This document shows, in pieces, positions 18,680-28,028 of a stretch of DNA of 64,000 nt (position 1 is its first letter; each line of letters starts with the position of its first letter). A program made the translations under genes and the position numbers. Below the pieces are notes generated by a model. It did not search any database. It was not told the DNA's origin and saw only the letters and a program-made list of their open reading frames with translations. The stretch is taken from assembly GCF_007004135.1 (NCBI RefSeq), contig NZ_VJMG01000047.1, positions 1 to 64,000 on the forward strand, in the 5' to 3' direction. The DNA comes from Affinirhizobium straminoryzae (GTDB lineage Bacteria > Pseudomonadota > Alphaproteobacteria > Rhizobiales > Rhizobiaceae).

Positions 18680-21222
18680 ACGGTGCCGGTTTTCCCCGTA
18701 TCTCCATCGCCTGGAGGCTCGCGCTGCGCGAGCTGCGCGGCGGGCTGTCCGGTTTCTATATCTTTCTGGCCTGCATCGCGCTCGGCACGGCGGCCATTGC
18801 CGCGGTCAATTCCGTCTCGCGCGCCATTACCGGGGCGATCGCAACGCAGGGCCAGTCGCTGCTTGCCGCCGACGCGCGCTTCGAGCTGAACAACCGGGAA
18901 GCAACCGCACAAGAGCGCACCTTCCTCGACACGCTGGGCCAGGTCTCTGTCTCCACGGGGCTTCGCTCCATGGTGCGCCTGCCAAACGGGTCGCAGCAGG
19001 CACTGGTCGAGGTGAAGGCCGTCGACGGGGCGTATCCGCTTTATGGCGGCGTGGTGACAAATCCGCAGCGCCCGCTCTCCGACCTGCTTGGCAGAGAGGG
19101 TGATGCCTTCGGGGCGGTGGCGGCGCCGCTGCTGCTGGAGCGGCTCGGCATCGAAGCCGGGCAGGAGCTTCTCATCGGCAATGCCCGCATCCGCATCACC
19201 GCCGCCCTGGTCACCGAGCCAGATGCGCTGTCTGAAGGGTTCGGCTTTGCACCACGCCTGATGCTGAGCCGCGAGGCACTGATTGCCTCGGGCCTGATCC
19301 AGACCGGAAGCCTTGTCGAGCACTCCTACAAGGTGAAGATGCCGGCGCCCCTGTCCCGCGCTGCCCTGACGGAGAAGGCCAACGCCGCCTTTCCGGCCGC
19401 GGGCTGGTCGATTCGCACGGCCGACCGTGCCGCGCCGTCGCTGACGGAGAATGTGGAACGCTTCTCGCAATTCCTCACCCTCGTCGGGCTGACAGCGCTG
19501 ATCGTCGGCGGCGTCGGCGTCGCCAATGCGGTCAGGGCCTTCCTTGACGCCAAGCGAACCACGATCGCGACCTTCAAGTGCCTGGGCGCGCCGGCCTTTG
19601 TCGTCACGCTGATCTATCTCTTCCAGATCCTGATGATCGGTGCGATCGGCATTGCCATCGGCCTCGTGGTCGGGGCGGCGGCTCCCTTTGCTGCCCTGGG
19701 TTTCCTGAAGGATATTCTCCCGCTGCCAAAGGAGACGGCCTTCTACCCGTCCGCGCTCGGCCTTGCCGCGCTGTTTGGCCTGCTCACCACCTTCACCTTC
19801 GCCGTTCTGCCGCTTGGCCATGCACGCGAAGTGCCGGCAACCGCCCTGTTTCGAGAACAGAGTTTCGACCAGAGCCGCCTGCCCTCCTGGCCCTATCTGC
19901 TCGCCGCCGGTACGGCACTTGCCGCGCTTGCGGGCCTTGCGATCCTCGCCGCCGAGGACCGCTTCATCGCGGTCGTCTTCCTCGGCGCGGTGGCGGGTGC
20001 CTTCGTGCTGCTGCGGCTGGTCGCGGCCGGGATTGCCGCGCTCGCGCGCCGCGCGCCGCGCGTCTCCTCCCCGGCGCTGCGGCTGGCGATCGGCAATATC
20101 CACCGGCCGGGCGCGCTCACGCCATCGGTGGTGCTGTCGCTTGGGCTCGGCCTTGCGCTGCTCGTGACGCTGTCGCTGATCGACGGCAATCTGCGCCGCC
20201 AGCTGACAGGCACGATGATGCAGGAGGCGCCGAACTTCTTCTTCGTCGACATCCAGAGCAACGAGCGCGAGGGCTTCCTCGACGTGCTGGAGCAGCAGGC
20301 ACCGAAAAGCGCGATCACGCAGGTGCCGATGCTGCGCGGTCGCATCATGGCCTTCAACGGCCAGGATGTGGCAAAGATGAACGTGCCGCCCGGCGGGCGC
20401 TGGGTTCTGCGCGGCGATCGCGGCATTACCTATGAGACGACGCTGCCCACCAATTCGCGGCTGACGGAAGGGAACTGGTGGCCGGAGAACTACGAGGGCG
20501 AGCCGCTCGTCTCGTTTTCGGCGCGCGAAGCGACGGAACTCGGCCTGAAGATCGGCGACACGGTGACGGTCAATGTACTCGGCCGCAACATCACCGCCCG
20601 CATCGCCAATTTCCGCGCCATCCAGTGGGAATCGCTGTCGATCAACTTCGTGATGGTGTTCTCGCCGAACACCTTCCGCGGCGCGCCGCATGCCTGGCTT
20701 GCAACGCTGAGCGATGCCTCGCTGACCCCGCAGCAGGAAGGCGCGATCCTGCGGGCCGTCACCAATGCCTATCCGACGATTACCAGCGTACGGGTAAAGG
20801 ACGCGCTCGACATGGCCGAAGGCCTGCTCGGGCAGCTGGCGACGGCGATGCGGGCGGCGGCGGCCGTCGCGCTGATCGCCTCCGTCCTCGTGCTGTCGGG
20901 GGCGCTCGCGTCGGGCAACCGGGCCCGCACCCATGATGCGGTGATCCTCAAGACGCTGGGCGGCACCCGCGCCATGCTGATGCGCGCCTTCAGCTACGAA
21001 TACATGATCCTTGGCGCCGCCACCGCCATCTTCGCGCTTCTGGCGGGCGGCCTCTCCGCCTGGTTCGTCGTCAGCCGCATCATGCGCCTGCAATCGACCT
21101 TCCTGCCGGACGTGGCGGCGGCGACGCTGATCGGCGCGCTGATACTGACAGTCGGCATCGGGCTTGCCGGCACCTGGCGGGTGCTGGGCCAGAAGGCCGC
21201 ACCGGTGCTGCGGGAACTCTAG
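18676..21222 (+). CDS. ybbP: ABC transporter permease YbbP-like (FtsX/MacB family)
   Basis: An 848-residue inner-membrane protein with two FtsX-type domains. One N-terminal helix is followed by a large periplasmic domain, a cluster of helices (about residues 270-470), a second periplasmic domain and three terminal helices. Length and layout match E. coli YbbP rather than LolC/E. It functions with YbbA. Downstream, about 200 bases separate it from the BI-1 gene and include a candidate regulatory RNA. Confidence 0.92.
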   Translation: MNGAGFPRISIAWRLALRELRGGLSGFYIFLACIALGTAAIAAVNSVSRAITGAIATQGQSLLAADARFELNNREATAQERTFLDTLGQVSVSTGLRSMVRLPNGSQQALVEVKAVDGAYPLYGGVVTNPQRPLSDLLGREGDAFGAVAAPLLLERLGIEAGQELLIGNARIRITAALVTEPDALSEGFGFAPRLMLSREALIASGLIQTGSLVEHSYKVKMPAPLSRAALTEKANAAFPAAGWSIRTADRAAPSLTENVERFSQFLTLVGLTALIVGGVGVANAVRAFLDAKRTTIATFKCLGAPAFVVTLIYLFQILMIGAIGIAIGLVVGAAAPFAALGFLKDILPLPKETAFYPSALGLAALFGLLTTFTFAVLPLGHAREVPATALFREQSFDQSRLPSWPYLLAAGTALAALAGLAILAAEDRFIAVVFLGAVAGAFVLLRLVAAGIAALARRAPRVSSPALRLAIGNIHRPGALTPSVVLSLGLGLALLVTLSLIDGNLRRQLTGTMMQEAPNFFFVDIQSNEREGFLDVLEQQAPKSAITQVPMLRGRIMAFNGQDVAKMNVPPGGRWVLRGDRGITYETTLPTNSRLTEGNWWPENYEGEPLVSFSAREATELGLKIGDTVTVNVLGRNITARIANFRAIQWESLSINFVMVFSPNTFRGAPHAWLATLSDASLTPQQEGAILRAVTNAYPTITSVRVKDALDMAEGLLGQLATAMRAAAAVALIASVLVLSGALASGNRARTHDAVILKTLGGTRAMLMRAFSYEYMILGAATAIFALLAGGLSAWFVVSRIMRLQSTFLPDVAAATLIGALILTVGIGLAGTWRVLGQKAAPVLREL

Positions 21223-21350
21223 GAGCAATCGAGGGTTGTCGACGGCGCCGCCGGATTAAATCTTCGTCACTTTCGCGAATCGGAGCTGATTCGGGTTCCC
21301 GCCACTTGAACGCACGGGCGGGACAGCGCATATTTCAGGCATGCTTGCTG

Positions 21351-21407
21351 AGGCTCCGCAGCGGCGCCAGGGTTTCAAGGCCCGACACCGTAGCAACACC
21401 GGAGCTT
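21351..21407 (+). ncRNA. candidate ybhL leader RNA upstream of the BI-1 family gene
   Basis: The leader folds into a nested hairpin: outer stem AGGCTCCG (21351-21358) with CGGAGCTT (21400-21407), inner pairs CGG/CCG (21362-21364 with 21388-21390) and GGG/CCC (21370-21372 with 21381-21383). The Shine-Dalgarno GAGAGGA follows directly. Established knowledge: a ybhL motif of unknown ligand has been described upstream of ybhL-family genes in Rhizobiales. Position and gene family fit, but I have not compared it with the covariance model. Confidence 0.55.
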
Positions 21408-21419
21408 TGAGAGGACGAT

Positions 21420-22151
21420 ATGTCTGAACGTTACAACTTCCAGAGCCGTGCCCAATCGGCCGCAATGATTGACGAAGGCCTTCGCAGCTACATGCTGAAG
21501 GTCTACAACCTGATGGCGCTTGGTCTGGTCATCACCGGCCTGGCAGCCTTCGGCACCTGGCAGCTTGCCGTCGCAGACGGCCATCTGACGCCGTTCGGCG
21601 TGGCGCTCTACACGAGCCCGCTGAAGTGGCTTGTGATGTTCGCTCCGCTGGGAATGGTCTTCTTCCTCAGCTACCGCATCAACAGGATGAGCGTGTCAGC
21701 GGCGCAGACCACCTTCTGGGTTTATGCCGCACTGATGGGCCTGTCGCTGTCCTCGGTCTTCCTCGTCTTCACCGGCCAGAGCATCGTGCAGACCTTCTTC
21801 GTGACCGCCGCCTCCTTCGGCGCCCTGTCGCTCTACGGCTACACGACGAAGCGTGACCTGACGGCCATGGGCTCGTTCATGATCATGGGTCTGTTCGGCC
21901 TGATCATCGCCTCGATCGTCAACATCTTCCTGGCCTCCTCGGCCGTCGCCTTCGCCATCTCGGTGCTGGGCGTGCTGATCTTCGCCGGCCTCACCGCCTA
22001 TGACACGCAGAAGATCAAGGAAATGTATTTCGATGGCGACGACGCCGCCGTGATGGGCCGCAAGGCGATCATGGGTGCGCTGACGCTCTATCTCGACTTC
22101 GTCAACCTGTTCATGTTCCTGCTGCAGTTCCTGGGCAACCGCAACAACTAA
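21420..22151 (+). CDS. Bax inhibitor-1/YccA family membrane protein (YbhL-like)
   Basis: A 243-residue protein with seven hydrophobic helices, ending in the BI-1 signature region (GLTAYDTQKIKEMY, then LTLYLDFVNLFMFLLQ). The conserved aspartates of the BI-1 pH-sensing pair lie in these last helices. Bacterial members are calcium-leak or protease-modulating membrane proteins; the physiological role is unclear. GAGAGGA eight bases upstream sets the start. A structured leader precedes it and a strong terminator follows. Confidence 0.94.
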   Translation: MSERYNFQSRAQSAAMIDEGLRSYMLKVYNLMALGLVITGLAAFGTWQLAVADGHLTPFGVALYTSPLKWLVMFAPLGMVFFLSYRINRMSVSAAQTTFWVYAALMGLSLSSVFLVFTGQSIVQTFFVTAASFGALSLYGYTTKRDLTAMGSFMIMGLFGLIIASIVNIFLASSAVAFAISVLGVLIFAGLTAYDTQKIKEMYFDGDDAAVMGRKAIMGALTLYLDFVNLFMFLLQFLGNRNN

Positions 22152-22186
22152 GCGGCCCGAACGGAAATCGGTTCGACACCAGACGG

Positions 22187-22215
22187 AAAGGCGGTCCTTC
22201 GGGGCCGCCTTTTTT
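22187..22215 (+). terminator. intrinsic terminator of the BI-1 gene (UUCG tetraloop)
   Basis: Stem 22187-22197 pairs with 22202-22212 (one G-U pair) around a C(UUCG)G tetraloop and is followed by a T run to 22215. It lies 35 bases after the BI-1 stop codon. It is a textbook Rho-independent terminator. Confidence 0.92.
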
Positions 22216-22243
22216 CATGGCGAGGGAGGTCGGCCGGACGCGT

Positions 22244-22789
22244 TCAGCCGATCACCGTGACCATGGTGCCCGACCGCAGATGCGGCAGCAGACGGCGCAT
22301 GTCGCGGAGACTGACGGCAATGCAGCCGGCCGTCGGCTCATAGCCGGGGCGGATCAGGTGGAAGAAGATCGCCGAACCGCGGTTGCGGCGGCGCTCCGTC
22401 ACGTTCCAGTCGAGCACCAGGCAGATGTCGTAGAGGCCGTCGGTGCGGGAAAGCACCTCATGGCTCGGCACGAAAGGGGTTCGAACGGGCCGGTTGTAGG
22501 ACGAATGGCCGGGATCATCGCACCACAGCATGTCCTTGCGGATGCGTCTGAAGGGCAGCGCCGTCGGCGGCAAGCGCAGGCGATCGCCCCGGACAAAGCC
22601 GTAAAGCAGCCGCATGGTGGCGATCGGCGTGGCACCATCGCCCTCCCGTTTGCGAGCGGTTGTTCCAGAACGGCCGAGCGCTGCTGGCACCGTCAATGGG
22701 CCGATGCTCACGAAACCGCGAGCGCGATTTGATGGCGCGGTGCGAACAACCAGCGCATTTCCCTTGCGAAGGGGGTTTATCCCACCCAT
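22244..22789 (-). CDS. L,D-transpeptidase (YkuD catalytic domain) family protein
   Basis: A 181-residue protein of the YkuD-like COG3786 group. The catalytic motif is H144-x11-C156 (HLIRPGYEP then TAGCIAVS). Members form 3-3 peptidoglycan cross-links or attach proteins to peptidoglycan, and are insensitive to most penicillins. No signal peptide is visible at this start, as is usual in this subgroup, so its location is uncertain. It is divergent from the CenR-like response regulator, an envelope regulator in relatives. Confidence 0.85.
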   Translation of the reverse strand: MGGINPLRKGNALVVRTAPSNRARGFVSIGPLTVPAALGRSGTTARKREGDGATPIATMRLLYGFVRGDRLRLPPTALPFRRIRKDMLWCDDPGHSSYNRPVRTPFVPSHEVLSRTDGLYDICLVLDWNVTERRRNRGSAIFFHLIRPGYEPTAGCIAVSLRDMRRLLPHLRSGTMVTVIG

Positions 22790-22906
22790 TTCTCACACAC
22801 ATTGTTGCTTTCGACAGGAATTCGTTTGAAGTGATAGCACAATGTCACGTGCAACGAAGCGCCTCTCCGCCATTGGCGGACGGGCCAACGGAAAGGCAAA
22901 GACGGC

Positions 22907-23590
22907 ATGGCAGCCCGCACCATTCTGCTGGTGGATGACGATGACGACCTGCGCGAGACGCTGGTGGAACAGCTTTCCCTCTATGAGGAATTTGCGCTGG
23001 TGCAGGAAGCGAATGCCACGCGTGCCATGGCAACCGCGAAATCCCGCCAGATCGACCTGCTGATCATGGATGTCGGCCTGCCGGACATGGACGGCCGCGA
23101 GGCCGTGAAGCTGCTGCGCAAGGCGGGCTTCAAGGCGCCAATCATCATGCTGACCGGCCACGATACGGATTCCGACACGATCCTCGGTCTGGAAGCCGGC
23201 GCCAACGACTATATCACAAAGCCCTTCCGCTTCGCCGTGCTTCTGGCGCGCATCCGCGCCCAGTTGCGCCAGTACGAGCAGAGCGAGGACGCCACCTTCA
23301 CGGTCGGCCCCTACCTGTTCAAACCGAGCCAGAAGCTCTTGACCACCGAGGACGGCAAGAAGATCCGGCTGACGGAAAAGGAAGCGGCGATCATCCGCTA
23401 TCTCTACCGCGCCGGCCAGAAGGTGGTGACGCGCGACGTGCTGCTGGAAGAGGTCTGGGGCTACAATTCCGGTGTGACGACCCATACGCTGGAAACCCAT
23501 GTCTATCGCCTGCGCCAGAAGATCGAGCGCGATCCGTCCAATGCGGAGATCCTCGTCACCGAAAACGGTGGCTACAAGATCGTTCCCTGA
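22907..23590 (+). CDS. cenR: OmpR-family response regulator, CenR/OtpR-like
   Basis: A 227-residue two-component regulator. The receiver domain has acidic pocket D10-D12, phospho-acceptor D55, T83 and K105. The C-terminal winged helix (about 130-227) is OmpR-type. The receiver sequence and the adjacent cNMP-binding gene match the Brucella otpR (cenR) locus, implicated there in envelope integrity and beta-lactam tolerance; this identification is from memory of that locus. No histidine kinase is adjacent. GGAAAGG precedes the ATG. Confidence 0.85.
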   Translation: MAARTILLVDDDDDLRETLVEQLSLYEEFALVQEANATRAMATAKSRQIDLLIMDVGLPDMDGREAVKLLRKAGFKAPIIMLTGHDTDSDTILGLEAGANDYITKPFRFAVLLARIRAQLRQYEQSEDATFTVGPYLFKPSQKLLTTEDGKKIRLTEKEAAIIRYLYRAGQKVVTRDVLLEEVWGYNSGVTTHTLETHVYRLRQKIERDPSNAEILVTENGGYKIVP

Positions 23591-23605
23591 CCGGAAGGAC
23601 AGCCC

Positions 23606-24061
23606 ATGGCGCTCAGCGACGACATTCGCCTTCTCTCCGAAGTGCCCCTCTTCCAGGGGCTCGATGAAGACCAGTTGCGGCTGGTCGCCTTCGGGGCGGA
23701 GCGGCGCAATGTCAGCAAGGGCCAGGAACTGTTTCGCGAACGCTCGCCCGCCGAATGCGCCTTCGTGGTGGCGCGCGGGCGTATCGATCTCTACACCGAG
23801 GGCCGCGACGGCATTGCGGACCTCAGCCGCTCGGTCGGTCCGGGTACTCTCCTCTCCGAGCTTGCGCTGGTGACCATGGTGGAGCGAAAATTCACCGCGA
23901 TCGCTGCAGAGGATGGCGAGGTTCTGCGCATCGCCCGCACGCTGTTCCACCGGCTGCTGGAGGAATATCCGTCGGTGGCCGCCGTCTTGCAGGAGCGGAT
24001 CCGGCAGAACCTTGCGCGGCTTGCGGCAGAGGCGCTGGCGCAGCAGCATCGCTTTGCCTGA
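23606..24061 (+). CDS. small cyclic nucleotide-binding domain protein
   Basis: A 151-residue protein made only of a cNMP-binding beta-roll, with no DNA-binding or kinase domain. The phosphate-binding cassette region GTLLSELALVTMVERKF retains the Glu and Arg expected for cyclic nucleotide contact. It starts 15 bases after the CenR-like gene and is surely co-transcribed. The same pair occurs in Brucella (regulator plus a gene annotated as a cAMP-dependent kinase regulatory subunit). Its partner and ligand are not known. Confidence 0.85.
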   Translation: MALSDDIRLLSEVPLFQGLDEDQLRLVAFGAERRNVSKGQELFRERSPAECAFVVARGRIDLYTEGRDGIADLSRSVGPGTLLSELALVTMVERKFTAIAAEDGEVLRIARTLFHRLLEEYPSVAAVLQERIRQNLARLAAEALAQQHRFA

Positions 24062-24181
24062 AGGGCCGAACCGGCCCCTTTGTACGAGGTTGCCCGGCAT
24101 GCGCCGAGCGCACTGGAAATGCCGGCATTTTTCCGCCATATAGCCCAAAACGACGGACATCGGTCCGAAAGGTGGCTTTCC

Positions 24182-25087
24182 ATGGTACAGACGGTCGAAT
24201 TCGCGAAGATGAACGGGCTTGGCAACAAGATCCTCGTCGTGGATATGCGCGGCCGTTCCGACCGGGTGACGCCCGAGGCCGCGATTGCGCTGGCAGCCGA
24301 TCCCGAGACCGCCTTCGACCAGATCATGGCGATCCACGATCCGAAGATCGCCGGTACCGACGCCTATATCGACATCGTCAATTGCGACGGCACGCGCGCC
24401 CAGGCCTGCGGCAACGGCACGCGCTGCGTGGTGCAGGCGCTTGCCGCCGAGACCGGACGGAGAACCTTCACCTTCCAGACGCTGGCCGGTATCCTGACGG
24501 CAGAAGATCATGCCGACGGCACGATCTCCGTCGACATGGGCAAGCCCGTGTTCCAGTGGGACAAGATCCCGCTGTCGGAGGAGTTTGCCGATACCAGCCG
24601 CATCGAGCTGCAGATCGGCCCGATCGACGCCCCCGTGTTGCATTCGCCCGCGGTAATGTCCATGGGCAATCCGCATGCGGTCTTCTGGGTGGATCGCGAC
24701 CCGATGAGCTTCGATCTCGACCGCTTCGGCCCGCTTCTCGAAAACCACCCGATGTTTCCGGAAAAGGCCAATATCACGCTGGCCCAGGTGATCTCGCCGA
24801 CCGAAATGGTGACACGCACCTGGGAGCGCGGCGCGGGTCTGACGCTCGCCTGCGGTTCCGCCGCCTGCTCCGCCGGGGTCTCCGGCGCGCGCACGGGACG
24901 CACGGGCCGCACGGTCACCATCACCGTCGCCTCCAGCCCCAATCGCGGCAAGCTGACGATCGAGTGGCGCGCCGACGACCATGTGATCATGACCGGCCCG
25001 GCCGAATGGGAATGGTCCGGCCGTCTCGACCCCACGACCGGCCGCTTCGCGCGCGACCCGGAGGCAGCCGAGGCCATGGTCCCGTGA
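24182..25087 (+). CDS. dapF: diaminopimelate epimerase
   Basis: A 301-residue enzyme that converts LL- to meso-diaminopimelate for lysine and peptidoglycan synthesis. The catalytic cysteine pair is C76 (ACGNGT) and C224 (LACGSAAC). ATG 24182 with AAGGTGG seven bases upstream is chosen; the frame stays open 34 codons upstream without family similarity. The stop overlaps the start of mtaB by 4 bases, the usual dapF-mtaB-ftsY order in rhizobia. Confidence 0.97.
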   Translation: MVQTVEFAKMNGLGNKILVVDMRGRSDRVTPEAAIALAADPETAFDQIMAIHDPKIAGTDAYIDIVNCDGTRAQACGNGTRCVVQALAAETGRRTFTFQTLAGILTAEDHADGTISVDMGKPVFQWDKIPLSEEFADTSRIELQIGPIDAPVLHSPAVMSMGNPHAVFWVDRDPMSFDLDRFGPLLENHPMFPEKANITLAQVISPTEMVTRTWERGAGLTLACGSAACSAGVSGARTGRTGRTVTITVASSPNRGKLTIEWRADDHVIMTGPAEWEWSGRLDPTTGRFARDPEAAEAMVP

Positions 25088-26358
25088 GCGGCGTCGAGGT
25101 CATCACCTTCGGCTGCCGGCTCAACACCTATGAATCCGAGGTCATGCGGGCGGAGGCCGAAAAGGCGGGGCTGAACAATGCCATCCTCGTCAACACCTGC
25201 GCGGTGACGGGCGAAGCGGTGCGCCAGGCGCGGCAGGCGATCCGCCGGGCGCGGCGGGAAAACCCGCATGCCCGCATCATCGTGACCGGCTGCGCGGCCC
25301 AGACCGAAGCCGGCACGTTCGGCGCGATGGCGGAGGTGGATGCGGTTCTCGGCAATGAGGAAAAGCTGAAAAGCGCCGCCTATCGCGCCCTGCCGGATTT
25401 CGGTGTCTCGGCGGAAGAGAAGCTGCGCGTCAACGACATCATGAGCGTGAAGGCGACGGCGCCGCAGATGGTGCGCCACATCGATGGCCATGTGCGCGCC
25501 TTCATCCAGGTGCAGAACGGCTGCGATCACCGCTGCACCTTCTGCATCATTCCCTATGGTCGCGGCAATTCCCGCTCCGTGCCGATGGGCGCTGTGGTGG
25601 AGCAGGCCCGCAGGCTTGTCGCCGAAGGCTACCGCGAAATCGTGCTGACGGGCGTCGATGCCACAAGCTACGGCGCGGACCTGCCGGGCCAGCCGACGCT
25701 CGGGCTGCTGGCAAAGACGCTTCTGAAGCAGGTGCCGGACATAGAGCGCCTGCGCCTCTCCTCCATCGACAGCATCGAGGCGGACCGTCATCTGCTCGAC
25801 CTCATCGCCGAGGAGGCGCGCTTCATGCCGCATCTGCACCTGTCGCTGCAGCATGGCGACGACATGATCCTGAAGCGCATGAAACGGCGGCATGCGAGCG
25901 CCGACGCGCTGGCCTTCGTGGAGCAGGTGCGCCGGCTGCGGCCGGAAACGAGTTTCGGCGCCGACATGATCGCCGGTTTCCCGACCGAGACCGAGGACAT
26001 GTTTTCTAATGCCGTGCGGCATGCCCAAGACTGCGGCCTCTCCTTCCTGCATGTCTTTCCCTATAGCCCGCGCCCCGGCACGCCGGCGGCGCGCATGCCG
26101 CAGCTCGACCGCGCGCTCGTCAAGGAACGGGCAGCACGGCTGCGCGCCACGGGCGAGCAGTTGACCGCGGCCCATCTCGACCGGATGGTCGGCACGCGCC
26201 AGACCCTTCTGGTGGAAATGAGCGGCTTCGGCCATACCGAGAATTTTTCGCTGGTCGCGGCACCCGGTTTGACGCCGCGCGATCTGGTGCCGGTCACCAT
26301 TACCGGCCACAATGGCAAACATCTGACAATGCAGGTTGCCGCTGCCTGTGCAGCGTGA
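25084..26358 (+). CDS. mtaB: tRNA threonylcarbamoyladenosine methylthiotransferase MtaB
   Basis: A 424-residue radical-SAM methylthiotransferase that turns t6A37 of tRNA into ms2t6A. The N-terminal cluster cysteines are C11, C39 and C70; the radical-SAM cysteines are C147, C151 and C154 (CDHRCTFC). A TRAM domain is expected at the C-terminus but is short here. The start is GTG 25084, overlapping the dapF stop (GTGA), which indicates translational coupling. RimO and MiaB are less likely given the C11/C39/C70 spacing and the operon context. Confidence 0.93.
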   Translation: MSGVEVITFGCRLNTYESEVMRAEAEKAGLNNAILVNTCAVTGEAVRQARQAIRRARRENPHARIIVTGCAAQTEAGTFGAMAEVDAVLGNEEKLKSAAYRALPDFGVSAEEKLRVNDIMSVKATAPQMVRHIDGHVRAFIQVQNGCDHRCTFCIIPYGRGNSRSVPMGAVVEQARRLVAEGYREIVLTGVDATSYGADLPGQPTLGLLAKTLLKQVPDIERLRLSSIDSIEADRHLLDLIAEEARFMPHLHLSLQHGDDMILKRMKRRHASADALAFVEQVRRLRPETSFGADMIAGFPTETEDMFSNAVRHAQDCGLSFLHVFPYSPRPGTPAARMPQLDRALVKERAARLRATGEQLTAAHLDRMVGTRQTLLVEMSGFGHTENFSLVAAPGLTPRDLVPVTITGHNGKHLTMQVAAACAA

Positions 26359-26373
26359 CGGAACGGATCATTC

Positions 26374-27972
26374 ATGGCGCTGGGTTTCATCAAAAAAGTC
26401 TTCTCGTTCGGCAAGGACAAGCCGGCCACGGAAGACGACAAGGCACCGGAAGGTCTGACGGTCGAGGAACAGGCAGCCATCGCCGCCGAGGCCGAACCGC
26501 ATGCCCGCAGCGAGGATCTGCCGGTCTCGCCGGTCGACCCGGTCTCGCTTGCCGAAATGGAAACGGCCGGCGGCCCGGCGGATGACGATGCGGATGACGC
26601 CGCCGATCTGCTGACGGCAGCCGCAGCCCCCGGCGACCTCGGTATGGTGCCGCTGGCGCTGCTGGAGGCGGAAGAAGACGCCGTTGCGCACCCCCCTGGT
26701 GATGTGCCCGCGACGCCCCCCTCTGCCCTGCCGGGCATCTCCCCCTCAAGGGGGGAGATCGACTCGCAGCAAGGGGACGGATCCCTCACCGACGCTGCGC
26801 ATGTTGAAGCGTCACGGGAAGAGCCGGATTCCTCCAACCGGGATTTGGTTGGGGAAAGCAAAAGCCCGGAAGCGATCTCCCCCCTTGAGGGGGAGATGTC
26901 CGGCGGGACAGAGGGGGGTGACGCGTCTGCTGCCGTTTCCTCTTTCTTGACCGAGGCGGAAACACCACCGCTGACCGCCGACCCCGCCCTTCCCAAGGGT
27001 TTTGCCACGCGCAAAGTGGAAGCGCCGGTGGTGGAGGCAGCGCCGCAGCCAAAACTCTCCTGGTTCCAGAAGCTGCGGCAGGGCCTGTCGCGGACGTCAG
27101 CGCAGCTGACCGGACAGATCGCCGCCCTCTTCACCAAGCGCAAGCTGGACGAGGCCACGCTGGAGGAGCTGGAAGACCTGCTGATCCAGGCCGATCTCGG
27201 TGTCGAGACCGCGATGCGCATCACCGACACGCTCTCGTCCGAGCGCTACGGCAAGGACGTGACGGGCGAGGACGTCTCGCGCATCATGGCGACGGAGATC
27301 ACCAAGGTGCTGACACCGGTGGCGAAACCGCTGGAACTCGATCTCTCGCACAAGCCGCACGTCATCCTCGTCGTCGGCGTGAACGGCACCGGCAAGACGA
27401 CGACGATCGGCAAGCTGGCGGCAAAACTTTCCGGCTCCGGCCTCAAGGTGATGCTGGCGGCGGGCGACACCTTCCGTGCCGCAGCCATCGAGCAGCTGAA
27501 GATCTGGGCCGACCGCACCAACTCGGAATTCATCGGCACCAGGCTCGGCGCCGATGCCGCGGGCCTTGCCTATGACGCCTTCGAACAGGCGCGGGCGAAG
27601 AAATGCGACGTGCTGATCATCGATACCGCCGGCCGCCTGCAGAACAAGGCGGAACTGATGGCGGAGCTGGAAAAGATCGTCCGCGTGCTCGGCAAGCTCG
27701 ATCCGGATGCGCCGCACACGGTGCTGCAGACGCTGGACGCCACGACCGGCCAGAACGCCATGAACCAGGTGGAGATCTTCCGCAACGTGGCGGGCGTCGG
27801 CGGCCTGATCATGACCAAGCTCGACGGCACGGCGCGCGGCGGCATTCTGGTGGCGATTGCCGCCAAGCACAAGCTGCCGGTCTATTTCATCGGCGTCGGC
27901 GAAGGGATCGACGATCTCGAACCCTTCGAAGCCGGTGATTTTGCCCGCGCCATTGCCGGCCTGACGCATTGA
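26374..27972 (+). CDS. ftsY: signal recognition particle receptor FtsY (with repeat-derived insert)
   Basis: A 532-residue SRP receptor GTPase at the inner membrane that docks ribosome-SRP complexes with the translocon. The N-terminal acidic A region spans about residues 1-225, the four-helix N domain about 226-320, and the GTPase domain has G1 GVNGTGKTT at 335-343, DTAGRL from 417 and TKLDG from 481. Residues about 114-183 are encoded by a rhizobial-type palindromic repeat lying in frame within the A region (26714-26920). The NG core is unaffected, so function is expected to remain. Confidence 0.97.
   Translation: MALGFIKKVFSFGKDKPATEDDKAPEGLTVEEQAAIAAEAEPHARSEDLPVSPVDPVSLAEMETAGGPADDDADDAADLLTAAAAPGDLGMVPLALLEAEEDAVAHPPGDVPATPPSALPGISPSRGEIDSQQGDGSLTDAAHVEASREEPDSSNRDLVGESKSPEAISPLEGEMSGGTEGGDASAAVSSFLTEAETPPLTADPALPKGFATRKVEAPVVEAAPQPKLSWFQKLRQGLSRTSAQLTGQIAALFTKRKLDEATLEELEDLLIQADLGVETAMRITDTLSSERYGKDVTGEDVSRIMATEITKVLTPVAKPLELDLSHKPHVILVVGVNGTGKTTTIGKLAAKLSGSGLKVMLAAGDTFRAAAIEQLKIWADRTNSEFIGTRLGADAAGLAYDAFEQARAKKCDVLIIDTAGRLQNKAELMAELEKIVRVLGKLDPDAPHTVLQTLDATTGQNAMNQVEIFRNVAGVGGLIMTKLDGTARGGILVAIAAKHKLPVYFIGVGEGIDDLEPFEAGDFARAIAGLTH
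26714..26920. repeat. RIME-like palindromic repeat inside the ftsY coding region
   Basis: Two 48-bp arms (26714-26761 and 26873-26920) are inverted copies identical at 44 of 48 positions, around a 111-bp centre. Each arm also holds a small palindrome of the form ATCTCCCC...GGGGAGAT, and the centre holds CCAACC/GGTTGG (26834-26839 with 26847-26852). The element is 207 bp, a multiple of three, and keeps the frame open. Its look, mosaic palindromes rich in CCCCCT/AGGGGG, is that of rhizobial intergenic mosaic repeats. No other copy is seen in this window. Confidence 0.85.
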
Positions 27973-28028
27973 TGCCACAGATGGCGGGTTTGCATCGCAA
28001 ACAGCCCAACGGAAGATGAAGACGATCC

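Noticed and set aside
18385-21228. 947-codon minus-strand open frame opposite ybbA and ybbP
   Set aside because: It is a codon-bias shadow of ybbP: composition is dominated by Arg/Gln/His/Gly and no domain is recognisable.
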